Part shown: positions 39,601-52,387 of the stretch, piece after piece | How the letters are laid out: each line of letters begins with the position of its first letter | Numbering within the stretch: the stretch's first letter is position 1 | Source: Acanthaster planci | Taxonomy: Eukaryota; Echinodermata; Asteroidea; Valvatida; Acanthasteridae | NCBI RefSeq assembly: GCF_001949145.1 | Contig: NW_019091472.1 | Coordinates: 673,786-737,785, forward strand | DNA: 64,000 nt | Direction: 5' to 3' | Position numbers and translations under genes: made by a program | Notes under the pieces: generated by a model | Seen by the model: the letters and a program-made list of their open reading frames with translations, nothing else | Databases searched by the model: none | Told to the model about the DNA's origin: nothing

Positions 39601-42600
39601 ATTTACAGGTTGATTGATGTTGCGCATCGCCATCTCATACAAATTTCATATCTGACATGGCTTGGTGACTCGTTAATATTGAACAGTTCTCTTCAGTAGC
39701 TGATCTCTTGGGGCATGTATGGGTGCCTAAGACACCTCCTAACAACTGATGATCCATAAGTACATATTCATCACTGCTCCGAGTTTTTTCCTTGTGATCT
39801 TCCTTCAAAATTGAAATACATTATTATGCATTGCCTTTCTACATCATAAGCACAAATGAGTCAGGCAAAAAGACCAACAACCTACAAAACGTGACCAGAT
39901 TCCAAAAATGAAGACTTTTTTTCCAAAAATGAATTTTCCTGGCTAATTGCAAAATGCATTCATGGGTCTTCATTCTGATATAAGACTCCCTTTGAAATTT
40001 TGATGTATAAAATGAGTTTCTTTTGATTTAAAGCCTATAAAAAGTGGCTGGTGTGACCGTACCTTAGGGTTCACTTTGTTATGCTGGGACACAAATGTGA
40101 CAAAATGTCCTCTGTACAAACAAAGTCACTGTCATATCAAAACAGGATGGCTGTGTATAATAACCCATGCCACTGTCCTGTTGATGTCAAACAAATTCAG
40201 AGCTACAGCTCTGGCAAACAAAGGTGGATTAATGGATGGTTGTCAACTGCAACTGCCTTCAAGAGGGAGATCAGTCTTACTACCTGATGCACGGTACGGA
40301 TGGTGGAACTTTCCAGCTTTCTTTCTACTTTCTTTCCAGCTAAAAAAAAGGGATCGTCCAGGTTTTTCACGCACACGACGATGCAGGCGTATACATTGCT
40401 ATTTGTATCTGTTACTGGTTGATCAGGAATAAGTCTGACATTCTTTCAAAAAGCAACTCGTCTGTCCAACTTTAATGAATTACAATGACAAATGCCTGTT
40501 TAGAGACTCTTTTTTTTTCACCTCAATCACACAGGATGACACTATCTCAAAGAAGAGTAAGTGAAAATGGACATCAACATGTAGTAAGTTATCTGTACAT
40601 ATCAGTATCAGTAGGCATAATGGTAAAAACAACATGACATCACAAGGCCCCACAAATTCATGACTTAATCCATGTTCTAACAGTATCTGTTTGCTTGAGA
40701 AACATTCTGCTTCTGTAAATTCTGGGAATTCTCTTGAAGAGAGAGGAACCACATGTCACGTTAGACTGGTCTTCTTCATAAGTATACTTCACCATCTCCT
40801 GCATGTTTGTGTGAATGCTTCATTTAATGGGTTTTTTTTAAAAAAAGCTGCTTATGGGATTCACTGAATGAAAAGATACATAAACTTGCCATTTCGTAAG
40901 AGTTGTATTGCAAAATATCATCACGGCCACGAATAACTTCTTACACTCAATTTTTTGAATTGCAGAGGTGCTAAAGCATGAAGAGTCAAATGATAAATTG
41001 AACGGTGCGGTATTCACAAAAGAGTTTAACCTGTGAATTTTTAGAGAGCAGGTCCCTACATGTACCATATGAGTACCTTGAAATATTCCTATTCCCTCCT
41101 GGCCTGGGGTGCAATTGCAATTCACCTTACACAATCTCCCCGGCAGATGATATTCAATACTTAATAACGCAGATGGACACAGATTAATTATTCCTGAAGG
41201 TCTCAAGTCACCACTGTGAGGGCCGCAATCCACGGACAAACATGTCGCCTTGACTCCAGACCTTCTGGCTTATTTCAAGAAAAGCCAATCAAGTATCGGG
41301 TAATGTCGTCAATGGGCAGTTATTCGTCATTAATCACTTGCTGACCATCTCAGCACTGGTAATCAACTACAGGGTCTACACTGTTTTGCATGTCTCCAAA
41401 CTACATTATGCATGTTGAAATTTCAATGACGTTCAATGAGTTTTGTACGAAATGTGTAAAGGACGCATGTTGAACGAATACATATTCAAGATAACATGCT
41501 GCGTACACGTACATGCTGGAGTCAACACAGCCTGCTCTGCTTTATAACATAACAAAACTAATCTTGAGCTTGTTAGAATTAGCATCCTTTGACACGAAAC
41601 CTCATTTCACATGCTGTTACTTGGCCTTCTGGGCTGGAGAGTGGCATCGAGTTTGAAGTACTCTTTGCAGTTATTCCTAGTACAAGAATTCGTCCTTCCA
41701 GGACAAGTTAATTCAGATTTCATCTGAAAGCTTCTCAAAACTTGGTTGAAACGGGTAAGATGCAGGGAAATTTTAATGCACTCACTCTGATATAATTTGA
41801 CACTGAAATTAGTGATTCCATGCACACTGCCACCTGTCTGAAGAAATTTTCTGGTGTCATTCCAAAACAGCTCAGATTTTTCATAAATTTTTTTCAATCT
41901 GGAGGGAACTATAAACTGCACCAACTCTAACAAATAAACATGCCATCAAAACATGCACTATGAGTGTATGTGTAGATGTCAGAGATTCAGTCAGCACAAT
42001 TTCAGAGTTTGCTAAATTCATGACTATGTCTGATGGCATTTTGTGTACTTGTATTTGTGACATGGTATGGGTTTGGCTCGACTTAAGTAGAATCTTTCTA
42101 AGCATACTTCTCTGCACCATTAACAATGTGACAAATACTGCATTCATATCCACTTGCACAAGGAAATTGATGCAGGATTTGCACCTGCAACCTCTGTATC
42201 AAGGGTCACAAGGTTCCGATTCCCTCTTCAATTTCACTGATTAAAAGCGAAGGTAGTCAATTTTCCACTGTGGTTTATGTTTGATGATCATTGTAGCTTA
42301 ACGTCCACCTGAAAAATATTTTCCTGTATTAAATAAATATAAAATAGAGGAAAAAATACATGTACCAGTACAAAGGAACTACCTTCTAGTGAGATGAATT
42401 TTGATTTGAACTAAATATGTAATGTTTTTAATAATTCTGTTTATATTTGGAAATTTGTCTTTGTGTTAGTACCATCATACAAAGCAACAGAGACTACAAA
42501 ATCTCAACTTTTATATTTAAATATAAAGCAATGCAATTCCTGGGGGAGTTTTCTTGAGTCATAATTTCTACATTTAAGAATCCTGTGCTGCTTCGGACTA

Positions 42601-42729
42601 CCTCTTCCTTGAATATATCCCAGTAAACAGAGTATCTGCATGGACAAGGTGAGGATTTTCAGAACTTAGGGTTCTTTTTCTCAGTATTACAAATCAAAAA
42701 CTGGAATCTGATCCAACATTCACTGGTAA

Positions 42730-42905
42730 CCAAACTCCTATTAAGGTGGGTGAATCTGATGACGTTTGGGCGCCGGTGATGTTAGGGGGACGGGAGACAT
42801 TCAATTAAGGCCAAGTAGCTGCGGGTCCAAGATTTACAGCAAGGTTGACGTCATGCACGCCCTAATTCCACAAAATTCAATATGGTCGACGAGCTCAAAC
42901 CTGAG
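42730..42905. promoter_or_regulatory. Candidate cis-regulatory patch with CRE
   Basis: A second GC-richer patch in the same intron, with gatgacgtttgggcgccggt near 42760 and a full TGACGTCA at 42846-42853 followed by tgcacgcc. The contrast with the AT-rich surroundings and the intact CRE are the only evidence. It may be an enhancer or simply a local composition change. Confidence 0.22.
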
Positions 42906-45711
42906 GTGTGAATAATTGACAAATTTGACGTTCATACAACGGGAAAAATCAGAACTGTAGATTCTAATTGTACATGAATCTCACACAGGTGCCTGTATCA
43001 GGGGTGGTTAAAGTCATAAACAGCTACAAAAAAAAAGGAAAGACAAAGGAGATAACATAAAACTTTCAGAAGTCTTTGCCTAGATTCCAACTTCTAATTC
43101 CACGAGCCTGTCTACATACATGTGTATCTTTCTATGAGATTTGCAGAAACCCCCCCACATATTTAACATAAAATCTGTGTTGGTTGTGAATTTCTTACAT
43201 GCAATAAACAATTTCATGTCATGGTGTTTGAGGGTACGTGTAACTGCAATAACAAATGCACTTAACTGTCTTTATTTTTTGTTGCCATGGATGCAGTTAG
43301 CTCACATGCTTTACACCTTTAAGGGGAGAAATACAAATTGTACAGAAAGAAAGAAAATTTTTCAGATCAAGGCAAATTTAGCACTGTTGTCACAATTGGA
43401 ATTTCTGAGGTGTATCCTTCAAGTCAAATTCAACATACATCTTCATAAAAAAGATTAGCAATTGAATTTTCCTTCACATACATGTACACAAATTATCTGG
43501 AATGATTTTTCTTTTTAATGTAAAAAACCATATTAATGTCTTGAATAAAAGAGCACTGTAATTAGAATGTTGCAAAGTACATGTAAGTTTCTTTGAAAAT
43601 GATTCTTATTATGTTCTGCTAACCTTTCCCTACCAGAAGTTGCTCCATATTTGAACTTGATGTAAGTTCTACAGCGACATTTGGTTAGAGCACTGATGAT
43701 GCCTTCTGATAAGCTGAAATGAGCAGCTATTGCAGTCTGATTTATTCAATTATATCAGAGGAATTATAAAAGGCTACTTAGGATCCATACCACAGTGAGG
43801 CATCATGTCTTACCAAGGAACCTTTTTTTGCAATGAATTAGAAAACAAGTCAACATCTACGTGTCAAACAAACTTCATAATTTTGCATAAGAACTTAGGT
43901 TTTATGATGAATTTGCATTTACATAAGTAACCAGTACATAGGTCTTTTTTGTATTTGATCAGCAAAGATTTTTTTTGTATTTCTTGTAGGTAAATTTCTG
44001 TTTTTAAGTATTAAACCACATAAACAGTGAAGAACAAATAAGGAAAAGGATAGTACTAGTACATATACATATACCCCCATATCTAAATAAACACTTGATG
44101 GTGTGTTTTTACATGGTCATGACAGTCCTTTCCTGGGAACTCACTGTGCGCATGCCCCAGTTCATACACTCTTTTTGCAGGACACATTGAGCACATGCTA
44201 CCAATTTCTCTTTGAATGTACGTCTTTGTGAGTGTGCCAGGTGTATGCACCAGCCTGGTTGAAAAATTCCTGCCAAACTGTCTCTTCTTTGTCAGAGAGG
44301 GTGCACTTCAACTCAAGGTGGATATTATCAAAATCGTGAGTCTATGAATCTGTCCTACAGTTTGCATTTAATGTAGGCAACTTATCAATGGGAAAGTGTG
44401 ATGTCACAGTGCCTTTGGTATGTTCACAAAGACTGTAATATCACCTCAGTGAGTACATCCTAGCACTTTAGACGCACACATGAACACAGGATGTGGTGCA
44501 GCTGTATGTTGGCTCCCTCTACTGACTAGGAGCAGCCATCTGACTGCGAGCCTCAGCTGTATATTGTCACCGTAATCATCCTGAAATATTAACCACCTTG
44601 ACACCTTCCAGCAGGCTTCATGCCTGGTAGGGCTGTGGAAACACTGCAGCTCATCTGTCTCCCTGTCAGGAGTAATGCGGTAGATCACTCTTATCTAATT
44701 TCACAGAGAAAACCTTGGTCACTCTTGGTGTCTGCATCAAAGTCAGCTTTTGAGATGCACTTTATATTCCAAGGAAAGGTGTCAATCACTTATTTTTCTT
44801 GGGGTTCTCGCTGATCTGCTTTTCATGCCGCACCATTTACTTGTCACAAAAGCATGGTGGAAAAATCTTTTTTTTCTGAATTTAACAAGGTTGTATGAGA
44901 AGTAAAACCTGTCATAGAAAAGTTAAGGAACTGACAAATGTCTTGCATGATCATTCTGAATATAAACAAAGAAATCCCTCTCATGTTAATTTCTTTGTTA
45001 ATCTTTAATAATAATTAAATACTGCATGTTTGACTTTTGTCTAATGCATACAATTAATGTACTTACATGTACATACCTACATGATATTTAAATACTTAAG
45101 GATTTGACAGTAAAGTAGATTATTCAAAGCCATCTTCAAAAATTTTCGACCAGTAAAGGTACATTTATAATTAACATGATTTGCTTGGATGTCAAGAGTT
45201 GGTAATCATAAATAAAGACACTTTTTAATTTGCCTCAGACGAAAATAATTCCCAAGATGAAGCAAGATTTCTTGTAAATTTCCCAACTGTTCAGAATAAA
45301 CTGGTGCACCTTAAAAGATACATTTTCCAGATTGATGCATATCTGATACTAACCAAAACAAATTTTATCAGCTGCAGATATAGTCAATACAAAGCTGCAT
45401 GGGCCCATTTAAGAGGTCTTTGAGAACAGTTGCAAGCACCAAAGGAAAGCAGGTGTTAAGATGAGCTGCCACATTATCAGAGCAGCAAAGTATTGCAGGA
45501 CTTTGACTGTAACTAGATCCTAGCGGGAAGATTTAAAGGTTGACACAACCTCTGTATCAATTGGCACGAATCTGCAACTGTAATACAATATGCAATTGTG
45601 AAAAAAAAAAAAAGATCTCAACTTGACCATTACCAGCTCCTTCCACCCACAACTTAAAGCAACATTAATTCATTACCTAGTGCAATTTGTTTTTTGAAGT
45701 GAAACAGCATG

Positions 45712-45748
45712 TGTCCTTGCTCTATGTTTTCATCATAGAGCAAGGACA
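45712..45748. repeat. Perfect 15-bp-stem hairpin
   Basis: tgtccttgctctatg (45712-45726) is followed by a 7-base loop ttttcat and by the exact reverse complement catagagcaaggaca (45734-45748). It is unlike the surrounding AT-rich sequence. It could be a small foldback relic or a structured RNA element of the intron. Confidence 0.8.
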
Positions 45749-47203
45749 TGTACAGAAGCAATGAAGAACCGATGCTTAAAACTGCATGACAATTGATGCA
45801 AGACTTAACTGTTGAGTTGACAAGTGCCCTTCATGCAAAAATACTTGACTGAGGGCCAGTCCAATGTATTGTGAATCCACCTATTCTAAAGATTTTAGTC
45901 TTGACCATTATTATCGCAAAAATCTGCACTCCTTAAAGGGTAAGCAAAGATCTTTTGCATCAATACTACATGTACTGATGGTTTGAGTGATTATGCAGGG
46001 ATGTGCCTTTCATATTTCATACAGCTTGTCTAAGGCTGCATCCAAATCTGTTGTCTGGAGCTAGGTTTAGGTCTTCACTCCATTGAAAGTATGTGGAGAA
46101 GCACATACAATAGACCTAGCCGTACATACATACACGTGTACAGGTACTTTCTGCCATATTCCTTTCTGTCAGGCAGCTTGGAAGCCATGGTATTTCAATA
46201 TACACATGTATTGTGACGTTAAGTGCACTGATGCAATAACCAAATGATGACACTCCAGCTCATAGACTTGAGCATCGGGGAAGATTTTGAAGGTTTCAAA
46301 GTACTCAAGATTGGTGAGTTGCTGATCTCCAAACAAAGGTCAAATTTGATTTTTACTCAGCTGATTGCAAGGTATGAAATCATCAACCAATTTCACAAAG
46401 AGACGAAGTGGCCCAAAGCCATAACTTTTTTTTCAAATTCTTCCTTTTTTTGTTGGGGGGGTGCCTGGGGTGGCAAAATCAATTAGTCTACACGATGCCT
46501 ACAGCTGGGTGTAATCATTTTTGACCAATCTTCAAAAATCGGCCAAATCCAGATGGCCTCCTTGGGACAAAGTTAAAAAAAACCACATTTTTCATTTTCA
46601 CAAAGAGCCATAGTTGTCATCCATAGCTAAAGTATTAGTAAACAAAAGGCATATCCATGGGCAAACTTAGTTTGCCGTTTCACGAAGAGAAATAGTTGAC
46701 TCTGGAAATGTGTACAATGTAACAATTTGACACCTGGCATGCACAATGGCAAAAGCATGTACTGTGCCCCACATTTTCACAAAAAGACAAAGGTCACAGA
46801 AAGTTTTGGTGTTTTCACAAACAGATAAAAGTGACTGTTCACAAAATAAACAATTTCAATTGTTTCAAACAATATTATTTTGTAGGTTTATTTCCCTTAT
46901 GATCCCCTCTTTCATGAAGTAACATTGGTTATTAGTCAAAGGAAAGCTAAATACTGGGCAAATAAGCATTGGGTAAAGAGACCAACTGAACATGTGATTT
47001 TCTCAAAATTTAATTTTCATTCTCTTCATGAAAATGGTGACAAAATGTTGGCATTGCCAGCAGGTACACAGGCATTCTAAAGGCCTTGACCATTCATTTT
47101 TTCTTCTCGGGTTAACTTCGAAGCATTTTATTGTGAAGGTAGCAAGTTAAGTAAAAGGTTTGCGGTAGCACCATGCAACAATATCTCTTTTGTGAATATG
47201 TGT

Positions 47204-47219
47204 GGTTCTGAAAAGAACC
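47204..47219 (-). other. Histone-mRNA-type 3' stem-loop, copy 2
   Basis: The minus strand reads GGTTCTTTTCAGAACC, then ACACATATTCA, then CAAAAGAGA, the last close to the histone downstream element (CAAGAAAGA-like) that pairs with U7 snRNA, about 12 nt after the stem. The 22-nt block around it (tgtggttctgaaaagaacca on the plus strand plus ga) is identical to the copy at 7782-7797. No histone frame lies upstream on this strand. It sits in the ERG intron about 235 bp downstream of the exon ending at 47455. Confidence 0.5.
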
Positions 47220-47454
47220 AGAGGGTACTCAACATTTCGGACAGTAAGCTCTGTCCATTGTGGGGAGACTGCAGAGGTTCTAAGGATGAAGTTTTACTTA
47301 ACTTTCTCAGGTTACTTGAGGTGCGACTGGGTCAAGAGGTAATGCAGAGATTAAATTTGCCAATTAAAGTTTTGCCAATTAGCTCATGGACTAGAGAGTC
47401 ATGTCCACTATATCTTCCATTCAAGTTACACAAGGACAAACAAACTTGACTTAC

Positions 47455-47645
47455 TTGAGAAACCTTGGAGGTAACTGGAGTGTACATGTTTTGTGTGGCT
47501 GTGCTGGCTGTAGGGGAGGAATCTTTGTCATATAGGCGGCTGCCATTCAACTTGTTGCTGCCATTCAGTAGGCGTTCAGCTTTGTATCTGCTCAAGTCTG
47601 AATCTGACACGGCAAACTGCATACCTCTTCTGGAACTAGGACCAA
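47455..47645 (-). CDS. erg: ERG-type K+ channel exon: distal N-terminal linker (long isoform)
   Basis: Exon of 191 nt, phase 1 in and phase 0 out, with acceptor tttggtgtgcag|TTGGT and donor TCTCAA|GTAAGT. It encodes GPSSRRGMQFAVSDSDLSRY, KAERLLNGSNKLNGSRLYDK, DSSPTASTATQNMYTPVTSK and VSQ. SDSDL-RY and the terminal KV-Q match the corresponding human KCNH2 segment (STSDSDLVRY ... EKVTQ). In human the next residues are VLSLG, exactly as here with the exon at 11430. The middle is low-complexity, serine-rich and not conserved, as expected for this cytoplasmic linker. The exon is used only by the PAS-containing long isoform. Confidence 0.9.
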
Positions 47646-48857
47646 CTGCACACCAAATAAAATTCAAAACGTAAGACGTGTGATGGTTAGAACTAGATAC
47701 ACAGGAGAATCTCCTCTTTGATTTGACGTTGCTGTTGATATAAATCCATCTTTGATGGCCCAACAGCTAATTATGATTTCCTTGATGTTATTGCAATACT
47801 TCTGTGCTTTACAAGTACGGAAAATTTGACATTTAGGCATAAATAAAAATTGGGCAAACAATGAAATACGTGTAATGCACACTCGCAGCATTTATGCTCA
47901 AGCTAAGGGCAAACATGATCAAAAATTGGTATCCAATTCACTTGTTAAATGCTTCTCATCCCTATCTCATCTGTCTGGGGAAAAGTTCTCTGAAATTTGG
48001 TACACATTTAAACACCTTTAAGCTGAGAAGATCTAAAAAGTTTAAGTGCTGTTGAACAAATTTTTTTCACGTTATCCTCACATCTGTATGAGGTAACATA
48101 CCATTTCAACTACTGTTCCCTGTGCACGGAGAACAGAATACCGGTAGGTTAAAAGTTTTTTTTAACATTCTCCACATGGGGTGTAACAATTTGTGAAAAT
48201 GGAAGGTTTGATTTTCATAAATCTTGGAACACTTGCACATAACTGGGAAAACACGTAAAGGAATTGTGTTCTTATAAACATGTATTGCAGAGATATTGGT
48301 GGAGATATTGGAGATGGGGTCAGGTTGGCATACTGGTTCTTTCCTCGCATTCCACCTCTGTGGTCCCGGGTTGGATTCCCGGCTCGGTCCACATATGGAT
48401 TGGGTTTCCAGCCCCTGCCTGATTTTGTGGGTTTTACCCAGAATATTCTTCTGATGTTTTCCTTCCACCTCTAAAAACTGTAACTTCTTCTCATTGTTTC
48501 CTCTCCACAGGTTTCTTCAGGCTTCACTGCTGTGATGTGGGACATGACTTTTTATCCCTCGTTAGGGGTAATGCAAATATCCAGTGGCTTCTATTTTTGA
48601 CCTCATGTTTCTATGTACCCCTCAGATGTACGAAACAAGGGAAACATGCTTTAGAACACTGTGACAAGTTTCTGATGTCTGTAACTTGTGTTCTGGCACA
48701 TTGTATGATGATGTGCACATCAGTACATGTAAATGTATTACTAATAAGTTACAATTACATCCGAGTCTCACTGCTGTTTTTCAATAGTTTTGAAATATGA
48801 AACAGGAGTAATACAGACGTGATTCTGTTTGAAGCTGCTTTTGTTTCTCTCGCTGAC
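47646..48857 (-). other. ERG intron between the two linker exons
   Basis: Intron of about 1.2 kb. Its 5' end is uncertain: the donor is at 48858 or 48819. It contains a plus-oriented SINE at 48311-48512. I see nothing else in it. Confidence 0.7.
48311..48512 (+). repeat. tRNA-derived SINE, copy 3 (plus orientation)
   Basis: The plus strand reads ggtcaggttggcatactggt, a B-box region GGGTTGGATTCCCGG, and then catatggattgggtttccag, cccctgcctgattttgtggg, gatgttttccttccacctct and cattgtttcctctcc. The order and words match the copies at 831 and 23314 in opposite orientation. This copy lacks the cctgtaattgg tail, so it is 3'-truncated or diverged. Frames on both strands here come from the repeat. 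Confidence 0.7.
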
Positions 48858-49334
48858 TTTCCAATCCTTCTAGGGATGAAACACGCCGTACACTCCAGCC
48901 ACTCTGATTGGAGAAAGATGTGTTGGAAGGGGATCGTATGGCAGGGTTCCGAATCTCAGCGATTCCCTGGCACTCATCTACTTGGAGCTGGCTGGTTCCT
49001 TCCAATAACCGGTCCCCAACAGAGCACAGGGATTGGTGCAGTCGAGCCATATCCCGCCGTATCCCCGAGTCAGCTGAGCTGGTGGTGGCTTCGGTGGTAG
49101 CATGGAAGGAGTCTGACTGTACAGATCGTGTGGACTGGGTAGGAGATGGAGCTACACCATGCTGGCTGACGTCCTTGCTGCTGAGGTCTATCAGAGGCAT
49201 GGACCCTTCTGCCTCTGAAGGGCATGTAGAGTTCTCAGGGTCCACCCCATCCCCATTCAATGCCTCATCTGCCATTTGCATCTTGTGTTGTTTGTACAGG
49301 GACGGTAGGCGAAGACGAAATGTTCGGTGGTTAT
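48858..49334 (-). CDS. erg: ERG-type K+ channel exon: cytoplasmic linker after the PAS domain (long isoform)
   Basis: Exon with acceptor ttttctgcacag|ATAAC, phase 1. It starts NHRTFRLRLPSLYKQHKMQM, matching [20 protein letters not shown] of human KCNH2 exon 4, passes through a serine/threonine-rich non-conserved stretch, and ends near SGWSVRRVSSLEGLE. The RRVSS motif aligns with human SVRRASS, whose serine (S283) is a protein kinase A site, so phosphorylation control is plausible. The 3' boundary is uncertain: donors AAA|GTCAGC (end 48858, 477 nt) and CAC|GTCTGT (end 48819, 516 nt) are both weak and both leave phase 1, which fits the next exon. I prefer the first on donor quality, but the second gives a length closer to the human linker. 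Confidence 0.85.
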
Positions 49335-52300
49335 CTGTGCAGAAAACAATTAGATTTCTTAAAACTCAAGTGTCTGAGGCTTTAGCCAGCAAGACATATA
49401 CATGTGTACAAAATGAACTGACTGCCAAGAGCGCACAGGAACAAAGTAAGAGTATGATGACTTCGGCCATATTTCACAGAAATACAAACCAAATGTTCTT
49501 GTTGAAAAAGAATTAGCTGGGAACCAGTCACAAGTAACTGGACATAAAATATTGCCTGGTAACCTCTTGTTGCTACATGTAGAAACAACTTTCCATTCTA
49601 AGCAATGGAATCAGAAACTCATCAAACCAGTAGACATGTACTTCCAAATGAATGATATGTTTATCATTGCTACTTTTGGGGGAAACAAGACCTAGAACTT
49701 TACCCAATTTCAAGAAGTCTTTGATAATCCATTTTAAACATGTGAGACATTATAAATGAATTCCTGTATGTTGTGCAAAAACCAAAACACTGTGCAGCTG
49801 GAATAAAAGACATATACAGATATAAAAACTGGAATGTATGCTTGTTACTTAAAAACGGGCATCAAATCAGTGTGTCTGTATTAAAAAACAATATTCAAGT
49901 TCCTTCAGTCCTGAAATTATGTAACTTACATGTAGATCTTCAAGGACTTACACGTATGTTGTTGTAAATATGACTGTTATTGCAACAATCACTTTCAAGT
50001 TATAATATGTACATGTATGTCTGTCAATAGGTTAGGGTATAAAAGCAAATTTATGCTTCACCCTTTACCTAAATGTTGTTCTTTAACGTGTGCTTTATCT
50101 TTCTGCTCGACATTGTACATTCTAAGGCAAACTGTTGTAAAACTTAATTCATCTTCTACTCTGTAACCATGGTATGAACAAAATTAAATAAAAATGTCAA
50201 AAAAAAAAGAAAAAGAAAAGTACTTTCTACCAGAATATATTTGATCTCTGACTTGCTAAACCCAAATGTAACCCACTACGTGAAAATGAGACATTGTTGC
50301 TGGGACCACTTTGGAGTTACATGTAGAAAGAATCATGAATGATGCAAATCAGAAGGAACCCTCTGCATTGGTTACCCATGTACTGTCTGGTTTTCATTAG
50401 AAGACCAATGTGACTATTGACTCAAAACAAAGAGCTGTTAGCTCTTTCTAATATAAACAAAACTCAAATGTTGCTCTGGTGACTTCTGACTCATTTTCAT
50501 AGAGCGGGTAACAAATGTTGGTAGTCTTTTAGACTGCCCTCTTGTGGTCAACACTTGTACATGTACTTCTATTTTTCAGCAGCAGTGTTCATGATCGCAA
50601 GACACCCCCTGGATTTCCAGCTGCCACGTACAAGTGTGAGTATAGCGCCCTCTATCACTTCAGAATATCTTTATACTGGTATCAAGAAATACAGGATTGC
50701 TGACTACATTCCGAAACTGTATTGGCTCAATATATGTGTAGATCAGTTAAACATGTACGCAAATCCATGCAAAATGTATCAAAATTGGCCATGGGAGGCT
50801 TAATAATCATATGTAAGACAGATAAAAATTTTACAATAATAACTGAGATATGCAAGTATGATCATTTACACCACAACTGAAAAAGGTTCCATTTGAAGGA
50901 AAACTTGTCAGACCTAGTGATTTATATATGATCTGTGAAACAACTACATTGAAAATGGAAAGTAGTTTCTGACTGAAATAAATTAATAAATGTTTATGCA
51001 AATTGACAGCAGCCACAGTACGCTTCAATTAATAAGTTTGTTATCAGGTATATTACAGCTATCTAGGAAAAATCTACATTTTTGAAAATAGATTTATAAT
51101 ACGTTATGTTTCTAAAAACAATTTCAAATCTGTTAATTTACTCTGACAGATATGAGGATCACACTACACATACGAAGGAAAAGGCAATTACATGTATGTG
51201 CAATGCCCTTTGCACGAAAAAATGTGACATGAGAAAAGTGGCATTACTTATGAACGAAGAATGCCCTCAAAAATTCAGAGTGCAAATATAGGGTAATCGT
51301 TTCTACCTGTAACTGTGTAAATAAAATGATAATAAACTTTGCATAGAATGGCCAGCCAGGTGATGACACTTTCGTTAGAATTTTAAATTACATTTTCATT
51401 GTGCACAAAATACACAACTGAGGAGGAAGTCAAGCCTCCATACTGTAAGGATGTAGATTGACTCAGCTTTCCAACCTGGATTGCTGAGATGGATTTAACT
51501 ACAGAGACATTGTTAACAGAAATGCCACACTGCTTGTCTGCCAACTCATTTCTCCAGACTGGGTTGCTGAAGAACTGGTACACACACAATGAGAATGTGA
51601 ACCAGGAGCTGATCCCAGAAGCTTTAGAGGGTGCAGTGTCCCAATTCAAGGAAAATTCTCTGCCAGGCCGAGGAGCACAAGAAGTACCCCTACAGATTCT
51701 TTTGAAAAGAGGGGTCTGTTTGGGCCAAGATATGGTGGAATTGTGTCAGTGTGGCCTAGGATCATCTCTGTAGATTCAGGGGCACCCATCTGGGGGCAAT
51801 GCACACAAAAATGTGCTTGAAAATTTTTCAGAAGAGCCAAAGGAAGGTGAAGGATGTCATTTGAAAAATGGCTGCTGAGAAGACTTGGGAGCATTCACTT
51901 TTTGGGGGTGGGTTTGTTTTTGGCAGATAATTAAAGAATTCATTGGTTAACCTATTATAAATTGAAAATCAAATGAAATCTGAAGGACCAAACCACACAT
52001 TGATTTTTGTTTGAGAGGCCTCAGGGACTTCAGTTGCCTGCCATGGGGTTCCAAACTTGGTTGATATTACACTATTTTCAATGGAGCTTGAATTGGTTCA
52101 GTGCACCCTAGAAAACTGTATTTGTACCTGTGATCTACAAACATGACCAAATGAGAATCTTGCTTATGCAGCAAGCTGGGAAAGAAAAAAAAACTTGGAA
52201 AAGTGCCAACACTACAGGGCTCTGGAAGTCATAGTTTTCAGGTAAGCTCCAGCCATGGTTTTTTGTCCTTGCTTTGAAGTGGTTTACCTGTGGTTCATTG

Positions 52301-52387
52301 AAAGCTTTAAACACAGTGTAGATGTACATGTATATGTATATCTTAATTGCACAAACCCATGTCAACAATCCATTAAGAGGTACTTAC
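49335..52387 (-). other. ERG intron between the PAS-end exon and the linker exon
   Basis: Intron of about 3.05 kb, phase 1. Two CTCF-like motifs lie at 50533-50551 and 50641-50660. The frames at 51383-51894 have no recognisable domain. I see no clear transposon. Confidence 0.8.
50533..50551. promoter_or_regulatory. CTCF-like motif
   Basis: actgccctcttgtggtcaa fits the core of the bilaterian CTCF motif, CTGCCCTCTNGTGG. A second, weaker match (tagcgccctctatcac) follows 100 bp later at 50643. Motif resemblance only. Confidence 0.3.

Larger units (their letters stand above)
11431..47454 (-). other. Large (36-kb) ERG intron carrying the alternative first exon
   Basis: Phase-0 intron between the last linker exon and the S1 exon. 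It contains the alternative first exon (28844-28933) and several elements listed separately: inverted-repeat elements at about 11798-12043, 12100-12598, 16713-17042 and 34002-34177, a SINE at 23314-23540, an 18-bp periodic tract at 15886-15975, an assembly gap and a hairpin at 45712-45748. Other notes are a run of ten G at 12886-12895, an AATGC-rich simple tract near 13620-13665, and two GC-richer patches with CRE motifs near 36420-36610 and 42730-42900. Between these I see no gene. Frames at 14628-15044, 29845-30201, 33414-33722 and 41607-41933 lack recognisable domains or splice context. Confidence 0.8.

Noticed and set aside
41607-41933. A 108-codon minus-strand frame considered as an additional ERG exon
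   Set aside because: It lies in the phase-0 intron where the flanking exons already join perfectly. No similarity to ERG and no suitable splice sites.
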